Below, one piece after another: positions 27,570 through 37,361 of a stretch of DNA of 64,000 bases. The notes below the pieces were generated by a model. The model was given only the letters and a program-made list of their open reading frames with translations. It was not told where the DNA came from and did not search any database. The stretch comes from Foetidibacter luteolus (lineage in GTDB: Bacteria > Bacteroidota > Bacteroidia > Chitinophagales > Chitinophagaceae). A program made the translations under genes and the position numbers. The stretch covers positions 1 through 64,000 of the forward strand of contig NZ_VVIP01000067.1 of NCBI RefSeq assembly GCF_009650435.1, in the 5' to 3' direction. The stretch's first letter is position 1. Each line of letters opens with the position of its first letter.

Positions 27570-28412
27570 CGACATGGATGATTTTTTAAAATGTGTAAAG
27601 TTCATTCCTGTGATATTTTTAAAGAACTTGCTAAAATGGGACAGGTCATCAAAACCTAACATATAGGCAACTTCCTTCAATGTGCGGCTGCCATTTCCTA
27701 CATGGTGTTTAGCTTCCTGCACAATCCGCTGCTGAATGTGGTATCTTGCTGAATAACCTGTAACAATACGGATTTTTGCGCTGAGGTAGTTGGGCGTAAT
27801 GCACAGCCTGTCTGCATACTCACTTACTTTTTTCATTGTAAGAAAATTTGCGTGTACCATTTCCAAAAACCGGGCGGCAAGATCTGCGTCAGTCGCCGTA
27901 ACCGACATATCTGCGTTTACAAGTGGGATTTTTTTCAGCAAATCTGCAAGAAATATCCTCAGTAATGCATGCAAGACTTCCTGCTTTAAACTTGAAATGC
28001 CTGAATACTCTGCATGCATGAGCATAAGCAAGCGTTCTACTTCCTGGTGTTTCTGCTCTGGAATTTTCACCAGGTTTATATATGAAGTGCTGAACAGCCC
28101 ACGTGTCATCAATGCTGTCAATGCTAAGTCCTGACTGCTTAAAAATGTGGAAGAAAATGCTAGTGCTGTTCCTTCGGAAATCAGGTGTCGCAAAAAATTT
28201 ATTTGCCCTGGGGAGAAAAAATAAACAGATCCGGGATAAAGGTGTACTTGTTGGTCAAAATATTTAAATGCCCCCACACCGTTGGCTACATACACAATAA
28301 AAAAATAGTCGGATAAATAATCCGGAAATGTCTCTTTTGAACATCCTGTAATCATTGATAGGTCATGAACTTCCAGGTTTAAGTTGCATTTTGCCTCTTT
28401 AACGGTTAGCAT
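27558..28412 (-). CDS. AraC-family transcriptional regulator
   Basis: 284 residues: a cupin-like N-terminal half (VYFFSPGQINFLRHL) and a C-terminal double HTH of the AraC type (about 185-280), with LCITPNYLSAKIRIVTGYS as the first helix-turn-helix and EVAYMLGFDDLSHFSKFFKNITGMNFTHFKK as the second. Such regulators usually respond to a small molecule bound by the N-terminal half. Convergent with, and overlapping by 12 bp, the GAF sigma-54 activator. Upstream lies a long gene-free stretch that begins with a strong inverted repeat at 28503-28555. Confidence 0.88.
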   Translation of the reverse strand: MLTVKEAKCNLNLEVHDLSMITGCSKETFPDYLSDYFFIVYVANGVGAFKYFDQQVHLYPGSVYFFSPGQINFLRHLISEGTALAFSSTFLSSQDLALTALMTRGLFSTSYINLVKIPEQKHQEVERLLMLMHAEYSGISSLKQEVLHALLRIFLADLLKKIPLVNADMSVTATDADLAARFLEMVHANFLTMKKVSEYADRLCITPNYLSAKIRIVTGYSARYHIQQRIVQEAKHHVGNGSRTLKEVAYMLGFDDLSHFSKFFKNITGMNFTHFKKSSMSLLN

Positions 28413-29642
28413 AATTAGCTTTTTTGTAGTATAGATATTTGCAACATGCCTGCCATCTGTAAGTAACTAACAATTAATTAGTTACAAAAAATAATCTTTT
28501 CAATAACCACTGTATATCGTTGTTTTTATTTTCTTCAGCGATATATAGTGGTTATAAAGGCTGCATTCATAATAAGATTGAGCAAGGGTATTGCGCAATA
28601 TAAATCCATAAGATCATCTCTACATGTCCTCTTCTATACCGTGCTATACAAATTGGATTCGACATAAATAAATAATAACCCGATAGTTTGGTGCTTGATC
28701 GGACATAGCAATTCACCTATCGTTGTAACCCCGTGCTTAAGTGATTATTAAGAATATTGTGGCAAGATTGATTTATAAAGTTTAGCAAGGCAGGATCCAC
28801 ATAAAGTATGTTACCCACACAGGGCTAATCTTATGTAAAGTTGTAATTAAATTAAACTATTAAAACTGAACGATGAAGTGATAGCGATTTAATTGGTCGC
28901 CATGAAAACCATATGCTCCATACCGCACCTCAAAGTAATTCCTCGCTCGTTATCCCTGGATTTAAATAGCTGTATGGTTGCAGCAGCTTTTGGCAGACAT
29001 AACTTACCAAAATTTTTTATGATTAATCCCTTAACAACACAGTCGAGAATGAGCTAACACGAACAATTCGCATGAAAGTGGATGTTAACCAGCAAGCCAA
29101 TGGCAAGCGTTTTAAGAAACATAAAAATGGTCATGAGATGATGAGCGGCAAGTTGAACACAGTAGGCAGTAGGAAAGCAACCGGGATGGGATTTCATTAA
29201 GAGAATTAATAAGTATAACTTTTTTGAATGCTGTTGCCTGCTTTATTCCTATTCTACAATCAAGCGAGGATAATTTTCACATTAGGATCCACAAACTCCA
29301 GTTATTAAAATTGCAAATACCTTCATTATATTTTAGATGTCGTCTGAGTATGAATAAGTAAGGTAAAGGTAGAATAAGCGTACCTTTATATTGATATGCT
29401 ATTCTTTGGAAAGTTCTATAAGGGAGAGATGAGAAATTCGTTTGGGTTCGACTGAAAGTTCGACCCTGATATGTTAGTAATTGATTTGCAACACTTTAGA
29501 TTTTTCTAAGTAATCCCTCCGGGACATGCTCATCATTCACGAAAAGAATAACGAACAAGGAACAAGGAATGCTGACAATGACGAAGCGGAATACCCCCAC
29601 TCACCATTCACGAAATCCCCCACTCACCACTCTCCGTCTTCC
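28413..29642. other. Long AT-rich stretch without a convincing gene
   Basis: About 1.2 kb with stop codons in all frames and no RNA gene that I can recognise. It holds a 17-bp inverted repeat at 28503-28519 and 28539-28555 (one G-T pair, 19-nt loop; arm ATAACCACTGTATATCG) 90 bp upstream of the AraC gene. A 42-codon open frame at 29072-29200 is the only notable short frame and has no family resemblance. Near 29590-29630 are short direct copies of ACTCACCA-type words. It may be decayed sequence. Confidence 0.5.
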
Positions 29643-29749
29643 GGGTGAGGGATTGAAGCGGTTACCCCGGTGAGGCCATCGCAGCAGGGCTTTTGTGCCG
29701 GAGTAATAGCGGAAAGCCCGGCCCGAGGTACGAGGGACACCCCCAAAAG
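29643..29749 (+). repeat. Dispersed intergenic repeat family 3, copy 1
   Basis: About 107 bp: GGGTGAGGGATTGAAGCGG, TACCCCGGTGAGGCCATCG, TGTGCCGGAGTAATAGCG, AAAGCCCGGCCCGAGG and GAGGGACACCCCC. Nearly identical to 61399-61504 and to the reverse of 40803-40916. It lies 130 bp past the 3' end of the outer membrane protein gene. Confidence 0.85.
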
Positions 29750-29878
29750 AAATGAAATGCGAACGCAGTTCTGCCGGGCGCTTGCAATAGCTTATGGCAT
29801 GCCGGAAAGTGGGCGAAACAGTGCAACCGTTAAGGGTAAAACCAGGACTTTTGGGGTGGGTGCATACTGCATTTTACA

Positions 29879-32782
29879 TTATATGCCCGGCCCGCCCGGA
29901 GGTGGAAAACCACCACCCGGGGGCATACCTATTGGCCCATCGCCGCGGAAACGCATGCCCGGCGGCATATCGCTGCGCTGGCGCTGCTGTTGTTTAGCGC
30001 CGAAGTTGCGCAGGTTATACGTAAACGTGAGCAACACATAACGGGTAAGCACTTTTGTTTGTGTTTGCTGTATATAGTTATCCGTAACTGTTCTGTTAAG
30101 GCTTACATTCTGGTTAAGCAGGTCAAAAACGGACAGTTTTATTTCACCCTGTTTATTCTTAAATAACTGCTTGCCTATACTGGCATTCCACAAGGGTATG
30201 CTGGTGGCGCTGTAAGCAGAAGAGCCACTGCCGTAATAGGTATAGGTAAAGTCTGACGAAAGTATCCAGCCGTTTTTGGTGTAATAGGTAGGTTCGGCGG
30301 AAAGGCCCAGCGTAAAGTAATTGGCATTCTGGCCAGGCTGTACAGAATAGCGGGAAATATTATAAGTGGGCGAAGCGGAAAAATTCATGTCGAAGTTTTC
30401 TTTCAGGTTGGTTGTCCAGCGTATGGTTTCGCCAATGGAATAATTGGTGGTTACATTATTTTGAGTTTTTATTTGTTGGGCATTGGCGCTGTCTAAAGTG
30501 CTAACAAGTGCCACACCGCGGCTATGCGAAAAATTGGTGCCGAAGTTAAGGTTGGACTTAGGGTTCTTTAGCTGAAAACCATAGTTGAAATAGCCTGATA
30601 TATTGTAATTACCATTAAGGTTTACCGGCTTTATGGTATCTACACCAGTAGAAAGGATGGTAGTGGTGGAATTAACGATATTGTTATTGATGAAGCTGGC
30701 ATTAATAGAAGCGAATATGTTGCGAAACTTAACATTGTCAAACGAGGTGTACAGCAACCTGAACGAGTTGGTGAACGATTGCTTAAGGTTAGGGTTACCC
30801 ACGCTTATGTTAAGCGGGTCGCTGTTGTCAATAACCGGTTGCAATTGCTGTACATTGGGTTGGGCCGTTCTGCCGGAATAGTTAAAGCGCAGGTTGGTAG
30901 TGCGGTTAAACCGGTATGTAAGGTTGGCCGTAGGATACAGGTTGGTGAATTTTTGTGTGAGAAATATTTCCTTCGAACGGTTTTCGCTGGTAAGGTTGCC
31001 AAACTGCACGCCGGAGCCTATGCTGAAGTTGAGCTTTTCTGCCTGTAGGCGATAGTTAAGCGTAACCCTGTTAGATGTATAAGTGTTATCGAACGAATTG
31101 GTAAGCAGAGTATCAATAATGCTGAACTTATCATCCAGCGGGTTATAGCTATACGTGGTTTTGGCAGATGTGTTTTTGTTCCGGGAGTAATTGTAATTCA
31201 ACTCCAGCATTGAGTTTTTGCTGATGGGCTCTGTATAAGAAAACGTAGAGCCAAAACTCTTGCTGTTGGATTGGGAAAGGTATTGCTGGTTGATAATGCT
31301 GGTAGAATCGCCCAGCGGGTTAAAATATTGATTGGTGGAATAATTGGTGCCGTTACCGTCTTTATCGCTGCCCGCAAAATTCAACTCCAGCGAAACTGTT
31401 CTTCCTTTTTTTTGTGCAAACCTGTGGCGGAAAAGTATATCGGCACTGCCATTGTAGCCACTGTTATGAGAGCTGGTGCGGGCATCTGAATTACTTACCG
31501 GCACGCTTTTGCCCCTTGTGGCAGACGTAACAGAAGCTGAGTTATTGTCTGACTGCTGCCAGCTAATATTCGGTCGGATAATCATGGAATTCAGTGTATC
31601 GAACTTGGTTTCTATGTTCAGGTTAAGCCGGTGGTTAATATTGCGGTTTTCGCCTTTTTGTGTACGGTCATTAAAAAGTGATGAATCTCCGGGGTACAGG
31701 TTTTCTATTGTGCTAACCTGTTCTGTATTCAGTTTTACATTGTTGTAAAAGTAGCTGCCGTAAGCGTCTGTATTTTTCCCCCACACGTCCCGGTAGTTAA
31801 TGCCGCCGGCCAGGGTATTGGTAATACCGTTGCTGCTGTTATTCTGCAGCAAAGCCCCGGCGCCGCTGCCACGCATGCCACCGCCGCCCCGGTTACCGCC
31901 ACCGCCGGAGCCGAAAATATCCTGCCGGGTAAAGTTTTGTTTGTTGGTGTTATTGGCCTGGCCAATAATAGTAATCTGTTGGTCTCCGTTAAACCGGCTA
32001 AGGTTAACAGCTTCATCGTACAAGCCTTTGTCGCCTGCCCCCGCAACAACACGGCCAAAATATCCCTTGCGCATGTTTTTCTTGGTAGTAATATTGATGG
32101 TTTTTACCCTGTTGCCATCATCAAAACCGGTGAATTTGCTTTGGTCGCTCAGGTCGTCAAAAACCTGTATTTTATCAATCACATCCGGGGGCAGGTTTTT
32201 GGTGGCCATCTTGGGGTCATCTCCAAAAAAGCGTTTACCATCCACCAGTATGCGGCTTACCTGTTCGCCCTGCGCTTTTACATTCCCGTCTTTATCCACT
32301 TCCACACCCGGCAGCTTTTTCAAAAGGTCTTCAGCAACGGCATTGGGTTTGGTTTTAAACATACCGGCGTTAAACTCAACAGTGTCTTTCTTAATAATAA
32401 TAGGTGGCGCCTGTACCGTTACATTGCCCAGATCGTTAGCGGTAGTATGCATGTAAACATTGCCGGCATCAAAAACATTTTTTTCAGCAGAAAGTGCAAA
32501 GGGCCGGTAAAAATTATCGTATCCCTGAAAGCTTACCATTAGCAGGTAATTGCCCAACGGCACATTGTCAATAGAAAAATTTCCGTCAGGGCCGGCTAAC
32601 CGGTAAAGCACTACAGATGAGTCCGTCTGGTTCAGGATGGTGATGGTAGCTTCTTTTAATAGCTGGCCGGAAGCAGTGTCTTTCAAAGCGCCTTTAACAG
32701 TACCGGTGGTATTACTCTGCGCAAAGCCCGTATTGGCACAAAGGGAAAAAATAAACAGCAAGAGTGTAGAGCTTCTCATCAT
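29879..32782 (-). CDS. Outer membrane beta-barrel protein with carboxypeptidase-like N-terminal domain
   Basis: 967 residues. Signal peptide (about 1-21, TGFAQ), then a carboxypeptidase-D-like regulatory beta-sandwich (about 24-110, GTVKGALKDTASGQLLKEATITIL), a plug-like region (VEFNAGMFKTKPNAVAEDLLKKLPGVEVDKDGNV) and a long beta-barrel of the OMP_b-brl_3 type. This is the TonB-receptor-like architecture common in Bacteroidota. A Gly-rich stretch (GSGGGGNRGGGGMRGSG) interrupts the middle, and the protein ends in a Gly/Pro-rich tail (GMPPGGGFPPPGGPG) rather than an aromatic barrel signal. No SusD-like gene lies beside it, so it is not a standard glycan-uptake pair. Substrate unknown. Confidence 0.85.
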   Translation of the reverse strand: MMRSSTLLLFIFSLCANTGFAQSNTTGTVKGALKDTASGQLLKEATITILNQTDSSVVLYRLAGPDGNFSIDNVPLGNYLLMVSFQGYDNFYRPFALSAEKNVFDAGNVYMHTTANDLGNVTVQAPPIIIKKDTVEFNAGMFKTKPNAVAEDLLKKLPGVEVDKDGNVKAQGEQVSRILVDGKRFFGDDPKMATKNLPPDVIDKIQVFDDLSDQSKFTGFDDGNRVKTINITTKKNMRKGYFGRVVAGAGDKGLYDEAVNLSRFNGDQQITIIGQANNTNKQNFTRQDIFGSGGGGNRGGGGMRGSGAGALLQNNSSNGITNTLAGGINYRDVWGKNTDAYGSYFYNNVKLNTEQVSTIENLYPGDSSLFNDRTQKGENRNINHRLNLNIETKFDTLNSMIIRPNISWQQSDNNSASVTSATRGKSVPVSNSDARTSSHNSGYNGSADILFRHRFAQKKGRTVSLELNFAGSDKDGNGTNYSTNQYFNPLGDSTSIINQQYLSQSNSKSFGSTFSYTEPISKNSMLELNYNYSRNKNTSAKTTYSYNPLDDKFSIIDTLLTNSFDNTYTSNRVTLNYRLQAEKLNFSIGSGVQFGNLTSENRSKEIFLTQKFTNLYPTANLTYRFNRTTNLRFNYSGRTAQPNVQQLQPVIDNSDPLNISVGNPNLKQSFTNSFRLLYTSFDNVKFRNIFASINASFINNNIVNSTTTILSTGVDTIKPVNLNGNYNISGYFNYGFQLKNPKSNLNFGTNFSHSRGVALVSTLDSANAQQIKTQNNVTTNYSIGETIRWTTNLKENFDMNFSASPTYNISRYSVQPGQNANYFTLGLSAEPTYYTKNGWILSSDFTYTYYGSGSSAYSATSIPLWNASIGKQLFKNKQGEIKLSVFDLLNQNVSLNRTVTDNYIQQTQTKVLTRYVLLTFTYNLRNFGAKQQQRQRSDMPPGMRFRGDGPIGMPPGGGFPPPGGPGI

Positions 32783-32941
32783 AAGGAGCGATTGAATAAA
32801 TAATGCCCGTTTGGATGTTGAAGCTATTTTTTAGTTTAAAGCAGGTAGTGGCCAAATCGGCATAATGACGAAGGATGTAGGCAAAAGACGAAAATTCGGC
32901 GTAGCAGGTACAACGGAATCTGATTAAAAAGAAAGTCTTGG

Positions 32942-33018
32942 TACCCGGCAGCAGGAACTACTGTTGGGCGTCCCTTGCGTCGCACTCTTGTACTGCACCG
33001 CTTTATTCGGCAGCCCAC
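32942..33018 (+). repeat. Dispersed intergenic repeat family 2, copy 1 (partial)
   Basis: Holds ACCCGGCAGCAGGAACTACT, CCTTGCGTCGCACTCTTGTA and TTATTCGGCAGCCC, matching the copies at 47470 and 57511 with a diverged start. The remainder of the 466-bp gap (32783-33248) shows no gene. Confidence 0.6.
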
Positions 33019-33248
33019 ATTATTAAATTTAGGCTGTAATGCCGGGTTGAGCATTGTCATGCTGAGTTTATCGCAGCATTGTCGAAACCGGTTGTACAAG
33101 TCACTTTACCCGTTTATTGCGGGCTCAGGCTGGCAGCTTAACTTAATGATATTATACTTCAGCTTAGGAAGCTACATTAAGCATAATACAACCTAAAACT
33201 GAGTACTGAAAGAGGGGAGGAATTTTTCTGTGTTAATGGCTGTGTGTA

Positions 33249-33899
33249 TTAACCACGTCTTTTTTGCCTTCGGCGGTCGCGGTATTTAAGAATGGGCACT
33301 TTGCTTTCCGTGCCATTCAGCAACCTGTTGATGTTTTTCTGGTGGGTGAGTATAACCATTAACGCTACCAGTATGGAGAATATGCGGTAGAGCGTTACAT
33401 CATCATTAAATATGAAAAGGATAAATACGGCAAAAGCTATACCCGATAAGATGGAACTTAAGGAAACAAACCGGGTAAGGTAAAGTACCAGCAAAAAAAC
33501 CCCTACACAGCAAACAGCTACCAGGGGTTGAATCGCAACGATCATTCCAAACAGTGTAGCCACACCTTTACCGCCTTTAAAATTGGCCCATAAAGGAAAT
33601 ATATGGCCAAGTACAGCCGCTAAGCCCAGCCCTATCATCAGGTTGGTGCGGTGCAACTCGCTGGTTAAGTAAAAGGGGATAAAAATGTATAGTGAAGTAG
33701 CTATAACGCCCTTCAGCATATCCATAATCATTACAAATGTGCCCCATTTAGAGCCGAGCACACGGTAAGTGTTGGTGGCGCCGGCATTGCCGCTGCCATA
33801 ATCCCTGATGTCAATTCCAAAAAATCTTTTACTTACCCATACAGAGGTGGGAACTGACCCAATAAGATAAGCTAATACGATAAGTAGGAGTTCTTTCAA
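33249..33899 (-). CDS. plsY: Glycerol-3-phosphate acyltransferase PlsY
   Basis: A 216-residue multi-helix inner membrane protein that acylates glycerol-3-phosphate with acyl-phosphate, the first step of phospholipid synthesis. The three PlsY motifs are present: GSVPTSVW, GSGNAGATNTYRVLG and GHIFPLWANFKGGKGVAT. No ATG lies near the expected N-terminus. The TTG at 33899 gives the family-typical start MKELLLIVLAYLIGS, while the longer frame from TTG 33926 would begin on top of a perfect -7 box. It lies 57 bp downstream of prmA on the same strand. Confidence 0.93.
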   Translation of the reverse strand: MKELLLIVLAYLIGSVPTSVWVSKRFFGIDIRDYGSGNAGATNTYRVLGSKWGTFVMIMDMLKGVIATSLYIFIPFYLTSELHRTNLMIGLGLAAVLGHIFPLWANFKGGKGVATLFGMIVAIQPLVAVCCVGVFLLVLYLTRFVSLSSILSGIAFAVFILFIFNDDVTLYRIFSILVALMVILTHQKNINRLLNGTESKVPILKYRDRRRQKRRG

Positions 33900-33923
33900 T
33901 GGTGATTGGTTAAAGCTGGATAA

Positions 33924-33931
33924 CAAATATA
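33924..33931 (-). promoter_or_regulatory. Possible -7 box before plsY
   Basis: Minus strand TATATTTG, a perfect TAnnTTTG match, 25 bp upstream of the TTG start at 33899. No -33 element at normal spacing is evident. It supports the short start of plsY. Confidence 0.4.
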
Positions 33932-33983
33932 AGGTTCCGGGTTTGCAAATCCAGCTTTTTGTGTGAATATTTTCTGGAAAAAA

Positions 33984-34796
33984 TTAGCCATTAAACAGCA
34001 TACAAATCCATTTATCACGGGAAAAACAGCCTTTATACAACACATTAAATTTTTCTATTGCATATAAGATGTCTGCTTCGTCTTCGGCCAACAGCCCGCT
34101 AAGTAACAGAAAACCTTTGGATTGCAGGTTTCCACAAAGGGCGTTTAGGTTATCCAGTATTACATTTTTGTTGATATTTGCCAGTATAACATCGAATTTT
34201 TCACCTGTTGCAACGTTACCTGCAAGCTCCACCCGGATATTTTCACATTGATTGCTATGGACATTTTCCCGTGAATTATTGATGCACCATTCATCGTTAT
34301 CAATTGCCAATACTGAAGATGCACCCAGTTTTTCAGCGAGAATGGCCAATATGCCGGTACCGGTGCCAAAATCAAAGACCTTCTTTCCTGAAAAATCAAT
34401 GTGGCGCATTTGATCCATCATCATGTAGGTAGTGGCATGATGCCCGGTACCGAAACTCATTTTAGGGGTAATTACTATTTCATGCTGCACATTGCTTACA
34501 GGGGCATGAAAATCTGCACGTACGGCTACAAAGTCATCCACACATACCGGTTCAAAAGAAGATTCCCACACGGCATTCCAGTTCTGCATGGGCACAATTG
34601 ATTTTTGATAGGAAACACCCTGCCGCCCTGTAATGGAAGAAAGGGTTTCCTCATCAAAATTATCCGCGGGTATAAACGCTTTTACCAGGTTGTCCTGTTC
34701 TTCAAAACCTTCAAAACCGGCATGGCTTAATAAGGCTACCAGTATTTCTTTTTGCTCTTCAGTAACGGGTGTTATGGTAATTTGAACGTGGCTCAT
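33984..34796 (-). CDS. prmA: Ribosomal protein L11 methyltransferase
   Basis: 270 residues. The SAM-binding class I methyltransferase motif FDFGTGTGILAI follows the PrmA-specific MSFGTGHHATTYMM (about 117-130), and the catalytic-site region DVILANINKNVI is present. The N-terminal part is the substrate-binding domain of PrmA, though shortened as in other Bacteroidota (about 270 against about 290 residues in E. coli). It trimethylates amino groups of ribosomal protein L11. It is followed by plsY on the same strand. Confidence 0.92.
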   Translation of the reverse strand: MSHVQITITPVTEEQKEILVALLSHAGFEGFEEQDNLVKAFIPADNFDEETLSSITGRQGVSYQKSIVPMQNWNAVWESSFEPVCVDDFVAVRADFHAPVSNVQHEIVITPKMSFGTGHHATTYMMMDQMRHIDFSGKKVFDFGTGTGILAILAEKLGASSVLAIDNDEWCINNSRENVHSNQCENIRVELAGNVATGEKFDVILANINKNVILDNLNALCGNLQSKGFLLLSGLLAEDEADILYAIEKFNVLYKGCFSRDKWICMLFNG

Positions 34797-34914
34797 AAAG
34801 AGAATATATGACTATGATAAACTGGCGAATTTACAGGCTGGCGCTGTGCCGAGTAGCTGACAAAGCCCTTCGCTTTGCCCCGGGGCAGTCTATTGCATTA
34901 ATTGCCCAGTAGAA

Positions 34915-34975
34915 TTGTTGCCGTACAAGGGAGTGACACAACGGACGCCTCATAGTAGCAATAAAGCCCGGTAAA
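34915..34975 (-). repeat. Dispersed intergenic repeat family 2, copy 2 (reverse)
   Basis: Reverse copy: CCGTACAAGGGAGTGACACA, then GCCTCATAGTAGCAATAAAG and CCCGG. The core here has GTGTCAC in place of GCGTCGCA. Confidence 0.65.
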
Positions 34976-35010
34976 TAAAAAACTTCCTGTTTTTTGCAAA
35001 GCAAAAAATA

Positions 35011-35040
35011 AAGCGGCCTCAACCCGGGTTGAGGCCGCTT
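35011..35040 (-). terminator. Rho-independent terminator of pnp
   Basis: A perfect 30-bp palindrome (AAGCGGCCTCAACCC and its reverse complement) 20 bp after the pnp stop, followed on the minus strand by TTTATTTTTT. Confidence 0.9.
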
Positions 35041-35060
35041 ATTTATATTTTCAAAATTGC

Positions 35061-37193
35061 TTATTGTGCAGGTTTGCCTTCGGGTTTAGGCAGCAATACT
35101 TTTCTGCTCAGCTTAAACTTACCGGTTTTCTGGTCAAGGCCAATCAGTTTAACCTTAACAATATCGCCTTCGTTTAAAACGCCCTCTACTGTTTCGAGGC
35201 GTTTCCAGCTTATTTCGCTAATGTGCAGCAGGCCTTCTTTTTTAGGCAGAAACTCCACAAAAGCACCATAAGGCTGGATGCTTTTTACCTTGGCTTCGTA
35301 CACTTCGCCAACCTGCGGTACAGCTACTATGCCCTTAACCCAGTTAAGCGCTTTAACCACACCTTCTTTGTTGGAAGAGAAGATGCTAACCTCGCCAAAG
35401 TTGCCCACTTCTTCAATATTGATGGTAGTGCCGGTTTCTTTCTGTATTTCCTGTATAATCTTTCCGCCGGGGCCTATTACCGCACCAATAAATTCTTTGT
35501 CAATAATCAGTTTTTCCATTCTTGGCGCATGCGGCTTAACGTCATCGCGGTGTGCAGGCAGGCACTCGTACATGGCATCAAGAATATGCAGGCGGCCTTT
35601 GCGTGCCTGTTCCAACGCTTCACGCATTACTTCCATGCTAAGGCCATCTACCTTAATATCCATCTGTACGCCGCAGATGCCCTGGCGGGTACCGGTAACT
35701 TTAAAATCCATATCGCCCAGGTGGTCTTCATCGCCCAATATATCGGTAAGGATGGCATACTTGCCATCGCCACGGGTGATAAGGCCCATAGCCACACCAC
35801 TTACGTGTTTGGGAAAAGGCACACCGGCATCCATCAGCGCCAGCGAACCGGCACAAACGGTAGCCATTGACGAAGAACCGTTAGATTCAAGGATGTCGCT
35901 AACTATACGCACGGTGTAGGCATAATCGCTGCCCGGCATCATTTGCTTAAGGCTGCGCATGGCCAGGTTGCCATGGCCAACCTCGCGGCGGCCCGGGCCA
36001 CGCATCATTTTAACCTCTCCGGTTGAAAATGGCGGGAAGTTATAATGCAGTATAAATTTGGAATAATCAGATTTAGCAGCGCTTTCAACCAACAGCTCAT
36101 CCAGCGGGGTGCCAAGGGTAACTGTGGTGAGGGATTGGGTTTCGCCCCTTGTAAATAAGGCAGAACCGTGCGGCGTGGGCAGCGGGTCAACTTCCATTGC
36201 CAGTGTGCGAACCTGGTCAAGCTGGCGGCCATCCAGGCGGATGCGGTCGTCCAGTATCATGTTGCGCACTATTTCCCACTGTAAATCTTCGTAATATTTT
36301 TTAGCCAGTTTTTTTGTGCTGTCTTCAACGTCTTCTCCCAGGCTTTCCACCAATGCATCTTTAAGCGCTTTAAAAGCATCGCTTCTGCTATGCTTATCAG
36401 TGCCTGCTTTGGCTATTTCATATATTTTTTCTTTGGTAAAAGCAGTTACTTTTTCTTTAAGGGCTTCATCCTGGGCAGGTTTAGCGTAGTCGCGTTTACC
36501 TGTAACACCTTTTTTGTCACGCAGTTCTGCCTGCGCTTTAATTTGCACCCTGATGGCTTCATGGGCAATCTCAAGCGCTTTTACCAGGTCTTCCTCGCTG
36601 CATTCTTTGGCTTCACCTTCCACCATCATCAGGTTTTTCTCTGTAGCTGCAATAATGAACTCCAGGTCGGCCTTGGCCAGTTCAGACCGCTTAGGGTTTA
36701 CAATAAAGTTGCCGTCTACCCTGGCAATACGTACTTCAGAGATGATTTCTTTAATGGGAATGTCGCTTACCGCCAATGCTGCCGAAGCGGCCAGGCAAGC
36801 CAGCGCATCCGGAAGTATTTCTTCTTCACTGGATACAAGGGATATCAGCACCTGCACATCGCACAGGTAATCTTCAGGGAACAATGGGCGCAATGCACGG
36901 TCAATAAGGCGGCTGGTTAATACTTCGTAATCGTTAAGCCTTGCTTCACGTTTAAAGAATGAGCCGGGGATACGGCCAGCCGAAGCGAATTTTTCCTGGT
37001 AATCAACAGATAGCGGGAAAAAGTCCTGGCCTTCTTTAGGCTCTTTGTTGGCTACTACGGTAGCAAGAATAATACAGTTACCCTGGCGTACGGTAACAGC
37101 ACCGTCTGCCTGGCGGGCCAGTTTGCCGGTTTCTATAACAACTTCCGCTCCGTTAGGTAAGGTAAATGCGGATTGAATTGGTTGAGTTAACAT
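35061..37193 (-). CDS. pnp: Polynucleotide phosphorylase
   Basis: 710 residues, the normal length. Two RNase PH domains (about 10-225 and 320-550; FFPLSVDYQEKFASAGRIPGSFFKRE and GSALFTRGETQSLTTVTLG), an alpha-helical linker, a KH domain (GAVIGPGGKIIQEIQKETG, about 565-590) and an S1 domain (GEVYEAKVKSIQPYGAFVEFLP, about 628-690). It degrades RNA phosphorolytically from the 3' end and can also polymerise. It is the downstream neighbour of rpsO, the order seen in most bacteria, but a strong terminator lies between them. Its own terminator lies at 35011-35040. Confidence 0.97.
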   Translation of the reverse strand: MLTQPIQSAFTLPNGAEVVIETGKLARQADGAVTVRQGNCIILATVVANKEPKEGQDFFPLSVDYQEKFASAGRIPGSFFKREARLNDYEVLTSRLIDRALRPLFPEDYLCDVQVLISLVSSEEEILPDALACLAASAALAVSDIPIKEIISEVRIARVDGNFIVNPKRSELAKADLEFIIAATEKNLMMVEGEAKECSEEDLVKALEIAHEAIRVQIKAQAELRDKKGVTGKRDYAKPAQDEALKEKVTAFTKEKIYEIAKAGTDKHSRSDAFKALKDALVESLGEDVEDSTKKLAKKYYEDLQWEIVRNMILDDRIRLDGRQLDQVRTLAMEVDPLPTPHGSALFTRGETQSLTTVTLGTPLDELLVESAAKSDYSKFILHYNFPPFSTGEVKMMRGPGRREVGHGNLAMRSLKQMMPGSDYAYTVRIVSDILESNGSSSMATVCAGSLALMDAGVPFPKHVSGVAMGLITRGDGKYAILTDILGDEDHLGDMDFKVTGTRQGICGVQMDIKVDGLSMEVMREALEQARKGRLHILDAMYECLPAHRDDVKPHAPRMEKLIIDKEFIGAVIGPGGKIIQEIQKETGTTINIEEVGNFGEVSIFSSNKEGVVKALNWVKGIVAVPQVGEVYEAKVKSIQPYGAFVEFLPKKEGLLHISEISWKRLETVEGVLNEGDIVKVKLIGLDQKTGKFKLSRKVLLPKPEGKPAQ

Positions 37194-37302
37194 AATAAAA
37201 TATTGAAAATAGAAGCACGAAGTACGAAAAGCGGGGAAATATGGCGTACACAGGTGCCGCTGGTGAACAGATAAGGAATCTATTTGCAGGCGTATGCAAA
37301 AA

Positions 37303-37344
37303 AAACTATTCCCAACCGTTTCAAAACGCAGTTGGGAATAGTTT
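37303..37344 (-). terminator. Rho-independent terminator between rpsO and pnp
   Basis: A 14-bp perfect stem (AAACTATTCCCAAC with its complement, 14-nt loop) followed on the minus strand by a run of T. It lies 17 bp after the rpsO stop; transcription of pnp must pass it or start anew. Confidence 0.9.
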
Positions 37345-37361
37345 CAGCATAATTGAACAAT

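Noticed and set aside
29072..29200. A 42-codon open frame in the gene-free stretch
   Set aside because: No ribosome-binding or promoter signal and no recognisable family; the length is within chance for this stretch.
29879..32782. SusC/SusD polysaccharide utilisation locus
   Set aside because: No SusD-like gene, glycoside hydrolase or sigma/anti-sigma pair lies beside the barrel gene.
35223..36920. Several long open frames on the plus strand opposite pnp
   Set aside because: They mirror the codon structure of pnp, have no start context or family resemblance, and the pnp reading is certain.
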